Positions 20,183 through 29,642 of a DNA stretch of 64,000 bases are shown here, one piece after another. Source of the DNA: Lachnospiraceae bacterium (GTDB lineage Bacteria; Bacillota_A; Clostridia; Lachnospirales; Lachnospiraceae); assembly GCA_028694115.1 (NCBI GenBank), contig JAQUUB010000006.1, positions 62,001 through 126,000 on the forward strand, read 5' to 3'. The position numbers and the translations under genes were made by a program. The notes under the pieces were generated by a model that was not told the origin of the DNA, did not search any database, and saw only the letters and a program-made list of their open reading frames with translations. Position 1 is the stretch's first letter. Each line of letters starts with the position of its first letter.

Positions 20183-20195
20183 AAAAAGATTGGGT

Positions 20196-20224
20196 TTGGT
20201 ATTTCATATTATTGAAAATATAAT
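20196..20224 (+). promoter_or_regulatory. Promoter for GGDEF-EAL gene
   Basis: TTGGTA (20196-20201), 17-nt spacer, TATAAT (20219-20224). Confidence 0.6.
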
Positions 20225-20276
20225 AGGAATCATGTAAACTATATTTAAAATAACTTGCTGGGAGGTATTTATAAAT

Positions 20277-22898
20277 ATGCATTTTGTTGAACCTAGTCTG
20301 AACCCAATTGATATTCAAAAGTTGCAGAAAATACAAGATAGTTTCAGCGAGGCTGCCCATTTATATACTTTTTGTGTAGATGCAAATGGCAGAAAAATAA
20401 CGGAGCTTTCTGGTGATAAATCAGAAGCAAAGATAATTATTGAAGCGCTAAGTGATGAACGCCTGGCTATTATGCTTGATCGGGTAATGAAGAGTGAACT
20501 TGAAGAACAGGCAGTAGAGACAATGATAGAGCCTGGAGTCAAGGTGGCAAGCATTTCTACAAAAATAGGTGGGAAACCAGTTATAAATTGGATTGTTATT
20601 GCAGTTTTAGATAATCGATATACTCAATATCAGTCTACAACGACAGAAGAACATTTTTATAAAGCATTAGATTTTATTAGAATTGGATCGAAAGCAATCA
20701 TATCAAATAGAATAGAAGCAATGACTGCGGAAGCTGAGTCCAGAAGGAGTAAAGACTCTCAAAAACAGATGAATCTTGCATTGCAAAAAAGTGAAGCAAT
20801 GACAAATATAGTGCAGTTATTAGAGTCTGAAAATGAAATTGAAAAAATAACATACGATATTTTAAAAACATGTAGTTCCATTATTGATATTACGCATGCT
20901 TACATAATAAAAGTTAACAAGGGTGCAAGGGTAAGAGAGATTGTAGGACAATACTGTAAAGATGGAATGGAATCTGGTTTTTTTGATAGGGAAAATATCG
21001 AGAGTCTTGATTTTTTATACAATAATGAAAGAGTAGTAGCTATTTCTTCGGATTCAAAAATATCTGATAGAAATAGAGAAGTTTTTTCAAAATATGGGAT
21101 CAAAGCAATTATTGTGATACCGATTTTTATCAATGGTACTCTTGCAATGCATGCATGTTATTTGGAATCTAAGAAAAACAGGATATGGGAAATCAATGAA
21201 ATTAAGTTTTTGAATGATGCCACGAAAATAATTCAGGATATTATAGTTAGAAGAATACAAAAGAATTCGCTAACAAGTTCATATGCTTCGTTAGAAGCTA
21301 TTTTAAATAATGTTGGTTGTGGGATTTTTGTCAGAGATACACAGTGTGGGGATGTACTATTTGCAAATAGTATTCTATCTAATACATTTCCTGATGAATT
21401 ATCATCAGGTGTTTTAAGTGAACTTTTGGATAGCGCAATGAAACAGAGCAGGGATGCTGATTATATTGAGATCTACTACAAGGAAAAGCATCGTTGGTAT
21501 GATGTACATTATAAGTACATTCCATGGGTAGATGGAAGAAATGGATTACTTTTTGCAATTTATGATATTACCGATAAAAAGCAATACCAGAAAAAAATTG
21601 AACAACAGGCAAATAATGATTTCCTCACAGGTCTATACAATCGTATGTGCTGTGAAAAAGATTTGAAGAAATATATTAAAGAATGTAAAAGCAAAGAGCA
21701 AAAAGGTGCATTGATGTATCTGGACTTGGATGATTTCAAGCATATTAATGATGGATTGGGTCATCAATATGGGGATGTCTTATTAAAAGCAATTTCTCAT
21801 AGTTTTCAACGGATTAAGGGAATAGAAAACACATGTTATAGAATGGGCGGCGATGAATTTGTTATTATTGTTCCCATGCAGCATTACTATAAGCTAGAAG
21901 AAATATTATTGCAGCTAGAGGGTATTTTTTCTAAACCATGGTTTTTGAAGGGAGCTGACTATTATTGCACTATGAGTATGGGTATCGTTGCATTCCCTGA
22001 TGATGGGGAAACGGTTGAAGATTTAATTAAGAAAGCCGATATAGCGATGTACGAAGCAAAACATCAAGGAAAAAATCAAATTGCCAGATATTCACAGGAA
22101 TCAGGCTCTATTGCTAATAAACGATTGGATATGGAAAAAAACATGCGTGCTGCAACATCTTCAAAAGAAGGGTATCGTGAGTTTGAAATCTATTATCAGC
22201 CATTAGTTGATGTAACAAAACCTGGATATCCATGTGTAGGAGCAGAAGCATTAATAAGATGGAATAATGCTCAGCTTGGTTTCATTTCACCTGTAGATTT
22301 TATTCCACTAGCAGAATATTTAGGATTGATTAATCCAATTGGTGATTATGTATTGAGAAAAGCTTGTGAGACATGTAAAAGATGGAATGAAAATGGACAT
22401 CCATACTACAAAGTAAATGTAAATCTTTCCGTTGTTCAATTACTTCAAAATAATATTGTGAGTAAAATAGCGGATATTATTAAGGAAACAGGAATTAATC
22501 CACGAAATTTAACGTTAGAAGTAACAGAGAGTTTGGCAATTCATGATATGTCTAGAATGAAAGAAGTATTAAGTAATATTCGAAAATTAGGAGCGAGAAT
22601 TGCACTTGATGATTTTGGAACAGGTTATTCTTCTTTGAATCATATTCGTGAAATTCCGTTAGATGTTATTAAAGTGGATCAGACATTTGTGAGGGATCTT
22701 AGTATTAATCAGTATTCACAATCATTTATTAAAATGGTAGCAGAACTGGCGGAGGCAATTGACGTCAGAGTTTGTGTTGAAGGGATTGAAGAGCTTACGC
22801 AGCTTACGATTCTAAAGGATATGAAAGTGAAACTAATTCAGGGGTATTATTTTGGCAAGCCCATGCCTCTAGAAGCGTTTGATAAAAAATTTTGTTGA
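20277..22898 (+). CDS. PocR/GAF/PAS sensor with GGDEF and EAL domains
   Basis: Bifunctional-type cyclic-di-GMP protein, 873 residues, no membrane helix. N-terminus (residues 8-120: LQKIQDSFSEAAHLYTFCVDANGRKITE) resembles the PocR ligand-sensing domain; a GAF-like region (about 180-325) and PAS-like region (about 335-435) follow. GGDEF motif is intact (RMGGDEF near 522-528) with LDLDDFKHINDGLGH. The EAL domain is also intact: EALIRW (near 655), VNLS, EVTES, ALDDFGTGYSSL, IKVDQTF, VEGIE, QGYYFGKP. Both cyclase and phosphodiesterase activity are possible; which dominates cannot be read from sequence. RBS GGGAGG precedes ATG 20277. Confidence 0.93.
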   Translation: MHFVEPSLNPIDIQKLQKIQDSFSEAAHLYTFCVDANGRKITELSGDKSEAKIIIEALSDERLAIMLDRVMKSELEEQAVETMIEPGVKVASISTKIGGKPVINWIVIAVLDNRYTQYQSTTTEEHFYKALDFIRIGSKAIISNRIEAMTAEAESRRSKDSQKQMNLALQKSEAMTNIVQLLESENEIEKITYDILKTCSSIIDITHAYIIKVNKGARVREIVGQYCKDGMESGFFDRENIESLDFLYNNERVVAISSDSKISDRNREVFSKYGIKAIIVIPIFINGTLAMHACYLESKKNRIWEINEIKFLNDATKIIQDIIVRRIQKNSLTSSYASLEAILNNVGCGIFVRDTQCGDVLFANSILSNTFPDELSSGVLSELLDSAMKQSRDADYIEIYYKEKHRWYDVHYKYIPWVDGRNGLLFAIYDITDKKQYQKKIEQQANNDFLTGLYNRMCCEKDLKKYIKECKSKEQKGALMYLDLDDFKHINDGLGHQYGDVLLKAISHSFQRIKGIENTCYRMGGDEFVIIVPMQHYYKLEEILLQLEGIFSKPWFLKGADYYCTMSMGIVAFPDDGETVEDLIKKADIAMYEAKHQGKNQIARYSQESGSIANKRLDMEKNMRAATSSKEGYREFEIYYQPLVDVTKPGYPCVGAEALIRWNNAQLGFISPVDFIPLAEYLGLINPIGDYVLRKACETCKRWNENGHPYYKVNVNLSVVQLLQNNIVSKIADIIKETGINPRNLTLEVTESLAIHDMSRMKEVLSNIRKLGARIALDDFGTGYSSLNHIREIPLDVIKVDQTFVRDLSINQYSQSFIKMVAELAEAIDVRVCVEGIEELTQLTILKDMKVKLIQGYYFGKPMPLEAFDKKFC

Positions 22899-22917
22899 AT
22901 AAAAAAGGGGTATAGAG

Positions 22918-23790
22918 TTGAAAAAATTAGGAAGAAATGATATTTGTTGGTGCGGCAGTGGTAATAAATACAAAACTTGTCATATGCAATTTGATGAGAA
23001 GATTAGAAAGTTTGCGGACGAAGGTTATTATGTACCCCAGCATGATTTAATTAAAACTAGAGAACAAATCGAAGGAATTAGAGAAAGTGGAAAGGTTAAT
23101 ATAGCAATTCTTGATTATGTCGCTGAAAATATCGGTGCAAATGTATCTACCGAAGATATTAATCGATGGGTTGAAGAGAAAACGAAAGAATTGGGTGGTA
23201 TAGCAGCACCATTAGGATTTGATGGATACCCTAAAAGTGTTTGTACATCGATTAACGAGGTAGTGTGTCATGGCATTCCTTCAAAAGAAGAAATACTAAA
23301 AGAGGGTGATATCATAAATGTAGATGTTTCAACATTATATCATGGTTATTATTCTGACTCTTCAAGAATGTTTTGTATTGGGAATGTATCCAAAGATGCA
23401 AAAAAATTGGTCGATGATGTGAAAAAATGTGTTGAAATAGGATTAAAACACACAAAACCATGGACAACTCTTGGAGATTTGGGAAGTGCAATCCATGAGT
23501 ATGCAAAGAGTCTAGGGTATAGTGTTGTAAGAGAAATCGGAGGACATGGAATTGGCCTTGAGTTTCATGAGGAACCCTATGTAAGTTATGTAGCAAAAGC
23601 TGGGGAAGAAATGATGTTAGTACCCGGTATGTGTTTTACAATTGAACCTATGGTAAATCAGGGTAAATCAGATATCTATATTGACGAAGATAATGGTTGG
23701 ACAGTATTTACGGAAGATGGAAAACTGTCAGCACAATGGGAAGTACAGGTTGTAGTTACTGAGGAAGGCTATGATATTGTGGCATATTAA
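22918..23790 (+). CDS. map: Type I methionine aminopeptidase with N-terminal SEC-C zinc motif
   Basis: Removes the initiator Met from new proteins. 290 residues from a TTG start supported by AAAGGGG 7 nt upstream. The N-terminus RNDICWCGSGNKYKTCH is a SEC-C zinc motif (as in SecA), thought to aid ribosome docking. Catalytic metal ligands of the pita-bread fold are visible: VDVSTLYHGYYSDS (two Asp), GGHGIG (His), TIEPM (Glu) and WEVQ (Glu). It follows the GGDEF-EAL gene by 19 nt. Confidence 0.95.
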   Translation: MKKLGRNDICWCGSGNKYKTCHMQFDEKIRKFADEGYYVPQHDLIKTREQIEGIRESGKVNIAILDYVAENIGANVSTEDINRWVEEKTKELGGIAAPLGFDGYPKSVCTSINEVVCHGIPSKEEILKEGDIINVDVSTLYHGYYSDSSRMFCIGNVSKDAKKLVDDVKKCVEIGLKHTKPWTTLGDLGSAIHEYAKSLGYSVVREIGGHGIGLEFHEEPYVSYVAKAGEEMMLVPGMCFTIEPMVNQGKSDIYIDEDNGWTVFTEDGKLSAQWEVQVVVTEEGYDIVAY

Positions 23791-23799
23791 GTTAAGTAT

Positions 23800-24558
23800 C
23801 TATTTCTTTTCTTTATAAGGAGGATCAGAAGGATAACCACCATTAAGTTTTTGAATTGCCCGTGGGATGGCGTCTTTAGAATTCTTCCAATCTTCATTTT
23901 TATATCGATAATCGAATTTATTTACAAACCAAGAGAGATCGTCCTCGATTCGTTTCATGTTTTCTTCCATAATGACAAATATCATTGGATAGAATCGGGA
24001 CTTTTCACTATCAGTTAATTTCATTTCGGCCATGTCCACCACCTCACCGAAGTGATGAAGGCAGAATCCCTTACTATGTTGAATCATAGTATGGAATTCA
24101 GAATCTTTTTTGTATAAATAGAAAAAAGTGTCGAAGTACCTATCGTAGGTACGGTTATAAAAATCACATACATAACAGCTGTTTTCTTTTTCTCTAATCC
24201 AGGAAGTAAGTGCATTTTGAGATTTGGCTGTTTTATTTTTAAATTTATCTATAATAGAAATACTACTAGAAGTAAAGTGTTTGAGTTTTTCATTTAATTC
24301 AGAATTTAATTTTGAATAATGTGTTTTTAGCATAAGTGAATTACCTAGGGCGTTTCCATAGTCGTACATTTTCTTTAGATGATTTTTGCAGAATCCAATC
24401 TTATCTGTATTCTCTCGGATATCACTCTCCATGTAAGCGCTACCTAGAATGAAGTCCATAGCATTTTGTTCTAAACTTCTTTCAATGAAACAAAAAGGAC
24501 ATTCATCATTTGCTTGAAAAGCATCCATTAAGGGTATGGTATATAATGTTTCTTTCAT
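23800..24558 (-). CDS. DUF6062 family cysteine-rich protein
   Basis: 252 residues, soluble, helical. Three paired cysteine/histidine sites: ECPFC near the N-terminus, GFCKNHLKKMYDYGN, CYVCDFYNRTYDRY and GFCLHHFGEV. The regular spacing suggests zinc binding. I recall this as DUF6062, widespread in Lachnospiraceae and without known function. RBS AAGGAAGG precedes the ATG. Convergent with map with a 9-nt gap and no terminator visible. Confidence 0.82.
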   Translation of the reverse strand: MKETLYTIPLMDAFQANDECPFCFIERSLEQNAMDFILGSAYMESDIRENTDKIGFCKNHLKKMYDYGNALGNSLMLKTHYSKLNSELNEKLKHFTSSSISIIDKFKNKTAKSQNALTSWIREKENSCYVCDFYNRTYDRYFDTFFYLYKKDSEFHTMIQHSKGFCLHHFGEVVDMAEMKLTDSEKSRFYPMIFVIMEENMKRIEDDLSWFVNKFDYRYKNEDWKNSKDAIPRAIQKLNGGYPSDPPYKEKK

Positions 24559-24816
24559 AGTGGGATTCCTTCCTTTTAAGCTTCTACAATTTTATTGTAC
24601 CAAATTTTATAATAATAAAAAATCATGTATTTTACAATAAGAATCGATATCAAATTATAATTCATGATGGCTTTAGAGAAATACTTATTTTATGGCGATA
24701 ATAAAGTAAAAAACAGTTGAATATTATCAAAAGATAACGTATATTTATAAAGGTGTGTGTCAAGAAATGGATATGCACCTCTAACTATATTAATTGATAC
24801 ATTAAGGGAGGATTTC

Positions 24817-26091
24817 ATGGGAGAGAAGACAGCAAGCCAGAAATTAATTCTGGGGATTCAGCATGTATTGGCAATGTTTGGTGCAACAGTTTTAGTTCCA
24901 GCTTTGACGGGACTTAATACATCCATTACCTTGTTTTGTGCAGGTGCTGGAACATTAATTTTTCATTTAGTTACAAAGAGAAAGGTACCTGTATTCCTGG
25001 GCTCTAGTTTTGCATTTATTGGTGCAATCTGTGCAGTACTGCAGGGTTCTGTTATGGGGGATGCCAATTTTTTTGAGAGACTTGCAGCTGTAAAGGGTGG
25101 ATTGATCGTTGCAGGTTTTGTGTATATTATCTTGTCCATACTAATTATGATAGTTGGATATGAGAAAGTGAATAAACTATTACCTCCCATTGTAACTGGC
25201 CCTATTATTGTTGTTATAGGATTACGTCTTAGTTCATCAGCAATTAATAATGCGTTTTATTGGAATGGAGAATTTAGTTTAGAGGCGGTACTTGTTACCG
25301 TAATTGTTTTAACAACCATTATTCTGATATCAGTTTTTGCAAAAGGCTTATTTAACTTAATGCCAATTTTATTTGCAATTACGATTGGATATTTAGTATG
25401 TTTACCATTAGGATTTTGTAATTTTCAGGCTGTAACAGATGCACATTTTTTCTCCTTTATGGATCAAGATATTATGGCACAGATTACATGTATTCCAACT
25501 TTTAATGCAGATGCAATTCTTGCAATTGCTCCAATTGCACTAGTAACCTTTATTGAGCACGTTGGCGATATTACAACAAATGGTGCAGTATGTGGTAAAA
25601 ACTTCATGGTAGATCCTGGTGTCCATAGGACAGTTCTTGGTGACGGATTAGCAACTGCATTCGCAGGACTTATGGGTGGACCAGCCAATACAACGTATGG
25701 GGAAAATACTGGTGTATTAGCAGTCACTAAAAATTATGATCCATCTGTTATCAGAATTGCAGCTGTATTTGCAATCATTTTGGCTGTATTTGGTAAGTTT
25801 GGCGGATTTATTTCCAGTATTCCAGCACCTGTTACAGGTGGGATTAGTATTGTTCTATATGGTATGATTTCAGCAGTTGGTGTTAGAATACTAGTTAATT
25901 CTAGATTGAATTTTGGGAATAGTAGAAATTTATTGATAGCAGCATTAATCTTTGTACTTGGCATTGGATGTGACAGCATTCCTATTTCTGGTACAGTAAC
26001 GATTTCGGGGTTAGCACTTGCTGCAGTTGGAGGAATAATATTAGCATTGATTCTTCCAGAAGGCGAAGATTCTATTATTGAAAATTCATAA
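24817..26091 (+). CDS. uraA: Uracil permease (NCS2 family)
   Basis: Proton-coupled nucleobase importer, 424 residues from ATG 24817 (RBS GGGAGG 6 nt upstream); a GTG 60 nt upstream has no RBS. Around 12-14 hydrophobic segments. NCS2 signatures include QHVLAMFGATVLVPALTGLN, FIEHVGDITTNG and the PANTTYGENTGVLAVTK motif typical of uracil carriers. A weak hairpin AGGTG...CACCT (24752-24781) lies in the leader; I found no PyrR box. asnA follows after 53 nt. Confidence 0.93.
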   Translation: MGEKTASQKLILGIQHVLAMFGATVLVPALTGLNTSITLFCAGAGTLIFHLVTKRKVPVFLGSSFAFIGAICAVLQGSVMGDANFFERLAAVKGGLIVAGFVYIILSILIMIVGYEKVNKLLPPIVTGPIIVVIGLRLSSSAINNAFYWNGEFSLEAVLVTVIVLTTIILISVFAKGLFNLMPILFAITIGYLVCLPLGFCNFQAVTDAHFFSFMDQDIMAQITCIPTFNADAILAIAPIALVTFIEHVGDITTNGAVCGKNFMVDPGVHRTVLGDGLATAFAGLMGGPANTTYGENTGVLAVTKNYDPSVIRIAAVFAIILAVFGKFGGFISSIPAPVTGGISIVLYGMISAVGVRILVNSRLNFGNSRNLLIAALIFVLGIGCDSIPISGTVTISGLALAAVGGIILALILPEGEDSIIENS

Positions 26092-26144
26092 AATGATTGA
26101 GTAATTGAAATGAAACATTATTATTTGAAAGGAGAAATAGTAAA

Positions 26145-27152
26145 ATGAGTATTACTATTCCTAAAAATTATACTAATAACATGTCAATAAAAGAAACAGA
26201 AATTGCCATTAAAGAGGTAAAAGATTTCTTTGAAAAAGCATTGGCAAATGAATTAAACTTAACACGTGTGTCAGCACCATTATTTGTAGATCCAGAATCA
26301 GGGTTGAATGATAATTTAAATGGTGTGGAACGTCCTGTTGCTTTTGGGATTAAAGAACAAGATGATTTTGTAGTGGAAATTGTACATTCTTTAGCTAAGT
26401 GGAAAAGAATGGCTTTAAAGAGATATGAGTTTCAGGTTGGGGAAGGTCTTTACACAGACATGACAGCAATTAGACGTGATGAGGATACTGATAATTTACA
26501 TTCCCTCTATGTAGACCAATGGGATTGGGAACGGATTATCAGAAAAGAAGATAGAAATCAGGACACTCTTCATGCCATGGTAAGATCTGTTTACGAATCA
26601 TTAAAAATGACAGAGGATTTTTTATCAAACAAATATATTTCTCTAACTAATTATTTGCCAACAGAGATTACGTTTATTACAACGCAGGAATTAGAAAATC
26701 AATTTCCAGATAAAACCCCAAAAGAGAGAGAAAGAGAAATTACAAGATTAAAAGGGGCAGTTTTTATTGAACAAATAGGAGGAGCTTTATTATCAGGTGA
26801 AAAACATGATGGTAGGGCACCAGACTATGATGATTGGTCTTTAAATGGTGATATTGTAGTTTATAACCCTATTTTGGAAGATGCGTTTGAATTATCCTCT
26901 ATGGGTATCAGAGTAGATGAAGAAGCATTAAGACAGCAGTTAAAATTGGCTGGATGCGAAGAAAGAGCAGAACTTCAATTCCAGAAGGCTCTTTTAAATG
27001 GGGAACTTCCCTACACTGTTGGTGGTGGAATTGGTCAGTCCAGAATATGTATGTATTTCTTAAGAAAAGCTCATATCGGCGAGGTTCATTCTTCTATATG
27101 GAAGAAGGAAGATATAAAAGAAGCTGAAAAAGCAGGAATTAAATTTTTGTAA
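26145..27152 (+). CDS. asnA: Aspartate-ammonia ligase
   Basis: Makes asparagine from aspartate and ammonia with ATP cleavage to AMP. 335 residues, the normal size; class-II aminoacyl-tRNA-synthetase-like fold. Diagnostic stretches: RVSAPLFVDPESGLNDNLNGVERPV, MTAIRRDED, LYVDQWDWE and the C-terminal GGGIGQSRICM. RBS AAAGGAG. Glutamine-independent, unlike AsnB. Confidence 0.97.
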   Translation: MSITIPKNYTNNMSIKETEIAIKEVKDFFEKALANELNLTRVSAPLFVDPESGLNDNLNGVERPVAFGIKEQDDFVVEIVHSLAKWKRMALKRYEFQVGEGLYTDMTAIRRDEDTDNLHSLYVDQWDWERIIRKEDRNQDTLHAMVRSVYESLKMTEDFLSNKYISLTNYLPTEITFITTQELENQFPDKTPKEREREITRLKGAVFIEQIGGALLSGEKHDGRAPDYDDWSLNGDIVVYNPILEDAFELSSMGIRVDEEALRQQLKLAGCEERAELQFQKALLNGELPYTVGGGIGQSRICMYFLRKAHIGEVHSSIWKKEDIKEAEKAGIKFL

Positions 27153-27174
27153 TAGAAAATATGTTCGATTATAA

Positions 27175-27203
27175 TTGCACCTCTTGGACGTTTGTGTTAT
27201 GAT
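27175..27203 (+). promoter_or_regulatory. Promoter of radical SAM/DUF4130 pair
   Basis: TTGCAC (27175-27180), 17-nt spacer, TATGAT (27198-27203), immediately upstream of a LexA-type box. Confidence 0.65.
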
Positions 27204-27207
27204 AAAA

Positions 27208-27221
27208 CAAACAAATGTTCG
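27208..27221. promoter_or_regulatory. LexA (SOS) box
   Basis: CAAACAAATGTTCG matches 13 of 14 positions of the Gram-positive SOS box CGAACRNRYGTTYG. It starts 5 nt after the -10 element and touches the RBS GGAGGT, an ideal repressor position. A second, weaker copy AGAAAATATGTTCG (12 of 14) lies at 27154-27167, upstream of the -35. Confidence 0.72.
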
Positions 27222-27233
27222 GAGGTGCTTTTT

Positions 27234-28622
27234 GTGCTTTTAAATCATGAAACTTCACTTATAACAAGTCAAACCAAGGTGAAATCAATCGAATATATAC
27301 AAAATGAAAATATGACTGTCATGAAAAAATTGGAGATACTTTCTGATGCTGCAAAATATGATGTAGCCTGTACTAGTAGCGGAGTAGAGCGAGCTGGTAG
27401 CGGGAAAAGTATGGGAAATACAACAAGGGGAGGTATTTGCCATAGCTTTTCAGCTGATGGGAGATGCATATCACTCTTGAAAATTCTATTTACTAACGAG
27501 TGTTGCTATGATTGTAAGTATTGTCTCAATAGAAAATCAAATGATGTGCCAAGAGCATCATTTACTCCTCAAGAAATCTGTGAATTAACCATGGAATTTT
27601 ATCGTAGAAACTATATTGAAGGTTTATTCTTAAGTTCTGGAATTATCCATAACCCAACGTATACCATGGAATTAATATATACTGCTATTTATAAACTAAG
27701 AAATGAATATTTATTTGAGGGATATATTCATGTAAAGGCAATTCCAGGTGCCGATGAAGAGATAATTAATCGCCTGGGACTCTTAGTTGATCGAATGTCA
27801 GTAAATCTAGAATTACCTACATCAGAGGGACTACAGAGACTTGCACCGAATAAATCGCGTAAAACAATTTTAAAACCGATGAGGCAGATTCAAAGTGGGA
27901 TTCATGAAAGCAAAAATGAATTGATACTCTATAAGAATGCGCCTAAATTTGTACCTGCTGGACAAAGTACCCAAATGATTGTGGGAGCTACAAAAGAAAG
28001 TGATTTTCAAATTGTATCTGTTGCTGAAAATCTGTATCAGAAATTTGATTTGAAACGAGTATTTTACTCAGCATATATACAGATAAATAAAGACAAGGAA
28101 CTTCCAGCAACGCTCGATGGACCACCACTTCTTAGAGAACATAGATTATATCAGGCTGATTTTTTGCTACGATTTTATGGATTTCGTGCAAATGAGCTTT
28201 TAAGTGAAGAAAGGCCTAATTTTAACGTACTTTTAGATCCGAAGTGTGATTGGGCATTGCGGCATTTGGAAATGTTTCCTGTTGAAATTAATAGAGCAGA
28301 TTATCAAATCTTGCTGAGGATACCTGGAATTGGTGTAAAATCAGCAAAGCGAATTGTTGGAGCAAGAAGAATGTCTGCTCTTAATTTTGACGATTTGAAG
28401 AGAATTGGTGTTGTACTGAAGAGAGCACTTTATTTTATCTGTTGTAATGGAAGAATGATGTATAAAACTAAAATAGAAGAGGACTATATTACACGAAATA
28501 TTTTGGATGTAAGAGAGCGATTGCCATTCGACCCAGGAAACATCACATATCGTCAATTATCACTTTTTGATGATCAACAATTTTTACTTTCAGGAAATGA
28601 TATTATTGCAGCAGGAGGCTGA
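27234..28622 (+). CDS. Putative DNA modification/repair radical SAM protein
   Basis: Radical S-adenosylmethionine enzyme of the TIGR03916 type (family name recalled). 462 residues from GTG 27234, chosen because GGAGGT lies 7 nt upstream. Cluster motif CCYDCKYCLN (CX3CX2C with the surrounding NECCYDCKYC). The C-terminal part contains a helix-hairpin-helix-like sequence (LLRIPGIGVKSAKRIVGAR), a DNA-binding element. These proteins are genetically linked to a DUF4130 partner, which follows by 2 nt here. Reaction unknown. The LexA box upstream supports a DNA-damage role. Confidence 0.92.
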   Translation: MLLNHETSLITSQTKVKSIEYIQNENMTVMKKLEILSDAAKYDVACTSSGVERAGSGKSMGNTTRGGICHSFSADGRCISLLKILFTNECCYDCKYCLNRKSNDVPRASFTPQEICELTMEFYRRNYIEGLFLSSGIIHNPTYTMELIYTAIYKLRNEYLFEGYIHVKAIPGADEEIINRLGLLVDRMSVNLELPTSEGLQRLAPNKSRKTILKPMRQIQSGIHESKNELILYKNAPKFVPAGQSTQMIVGATKESDFQIVSVAENLYQKFDLKRVFYSAYIQINKDKELPATLDGPPLLREHRLYQADFLLRFYGFRANELLSEERPNFNVLLDPKCDWALRHLEMFPVEINRADYQILLRIPGIGVKSAKRIVGARRMSALNFDDLKRIGVVLKRALYFICCNGRMMYKTKIEEDYITRNILDVRERLPFDPGNITYRQLSLFDDQQFLLSGNDIIAAGG

Positions 28623-28624
28623 TT

Positions 28625-29395
28625 ATGAATGAAAAACAAACAATTTTTCTTTGCGATGATACGTTAGAAGGTGTATTTACAGGAATATATGATGCCTGGG
28701 ACTCAAAACGGGGACATAATTTATGCAGAATTCAATTGGGAGTAGATAATTATGAACTCTTTTGTGAATATATCATGGTTAAAACAGATGAAGAAAAGGC
28801 ATGGAAGGTTTCTAAGACTATATGCGAGAGACTTGGCTATGAAGTATATCAAAACCTATGCCGGGCAATTGCATCCTTTGATCGTGAAAAAGCAGAGGCT
28901 GTCTATAAGACGATAGTTGTAGGACTGTCACTAAAGAATGGAAAATCTGTTATGAATTATTTAAGTAATCCGTATGTGGCAAAAATATTTGAACTAAATC
29001 GGAATGTAAATAATGAGGTGTTACATGTTACCGAATTTTTGCGTTTTAGGGAGTTACGAAATAAAGTTCTCTTTTCTGAGATAGGACCTAAAAATGATAT
29101 CATTACATTCATTGCCCCTCATTTTGCAGACCGATTTCCACTTGAAAATTTTATTATTTATGATAGTACACGAAAATCTGTTGTATTACACGAAAAACAA
29201 AAACAATGGGTTTATATGAAAAATCAGATGATAGATTTTCATACAATAAAAGATTATAGTACAGAAGAAGCGTATTTTGAAGAACTTTTTAAAGAGTTCT
29301 GCCATACTATTTCTATTAAAGAGAGAGAAAATTTAAAACTGCAACAACAAATGCTTCCAAAAAGATTCCAAAAATATATGACTGAATTTCAGTAA
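28625..29395 (+). CDS. TIGR03915/DUF4130 putative DNA repair protein
   Basis: 256 residues, soluble. Contains the DUF4130 pattern: FLCDDTLEGVFTGIYDAWDS at the N-terminus, FLRFRELRN, FIAPHFADRFP and FIIYDSTRKS. In other bacteria this domain is fused to, or next to, a uracil-DNA-glycosylase-like protein and partnered with the radical SAM gene that lies 2 nt upstream here. Biochemical function unknown. The pair forms one operon under the SOS-type promoter. Confidence 0.9.
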   Translation: MNEKQTIFLCDDTLEGVFTGIYDAWDSKRGHNLCRIQLGVDNYELFCEYIMVKTDEEKAWKVSKTICERLGYEVYQNLCRAIASFDREKAEAVYKTIVVGLSLKNGKSVMNYLSNPYVAKIFELNRNVNNEVLHVTEFLRFRELRNKVLFSEIGPKNDIITFIAPHFADRFPLENFIIYDSTRKSVVLHEKQKQWVYMKNQMIDFHTIKDYSTEEAYFEELFKEFCHTISIKERENLKLQQQMLPKRFQKYMTEFQ

Positions 29396-29538
29396 AAACC
29401 GTGTATTATTACAAGGAAATCGTTTTCGAAAATCAAAGAGGATACATTATATACAATAAATCAATGAAATATGGTTAATAATACCTCGAAAAATGTCTTT
29501 TTATGTAGTCATAGCTAAAATCTGTTAATAATTTATCA

Positions 29539-29566
29539 TTGACAAATTCAGAAATTCTAGTATAAT
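29539..29566 (+). promoter_or_regulatory. Strong promoter for HPr-like gene
   Basis: TTGACA (29539-29544), 16-nt spacer, TATAAT (29561-29566); both hexamers are perfect. Confidence 0.78.
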
Positions 29567-29642
29567 TTTTTTGATAGAAGTGGTATATCAAAATTGAGGG
29601 GATCATTTGATGCATTTGTAATCGTTTTGAAAGAGGTGTTTT

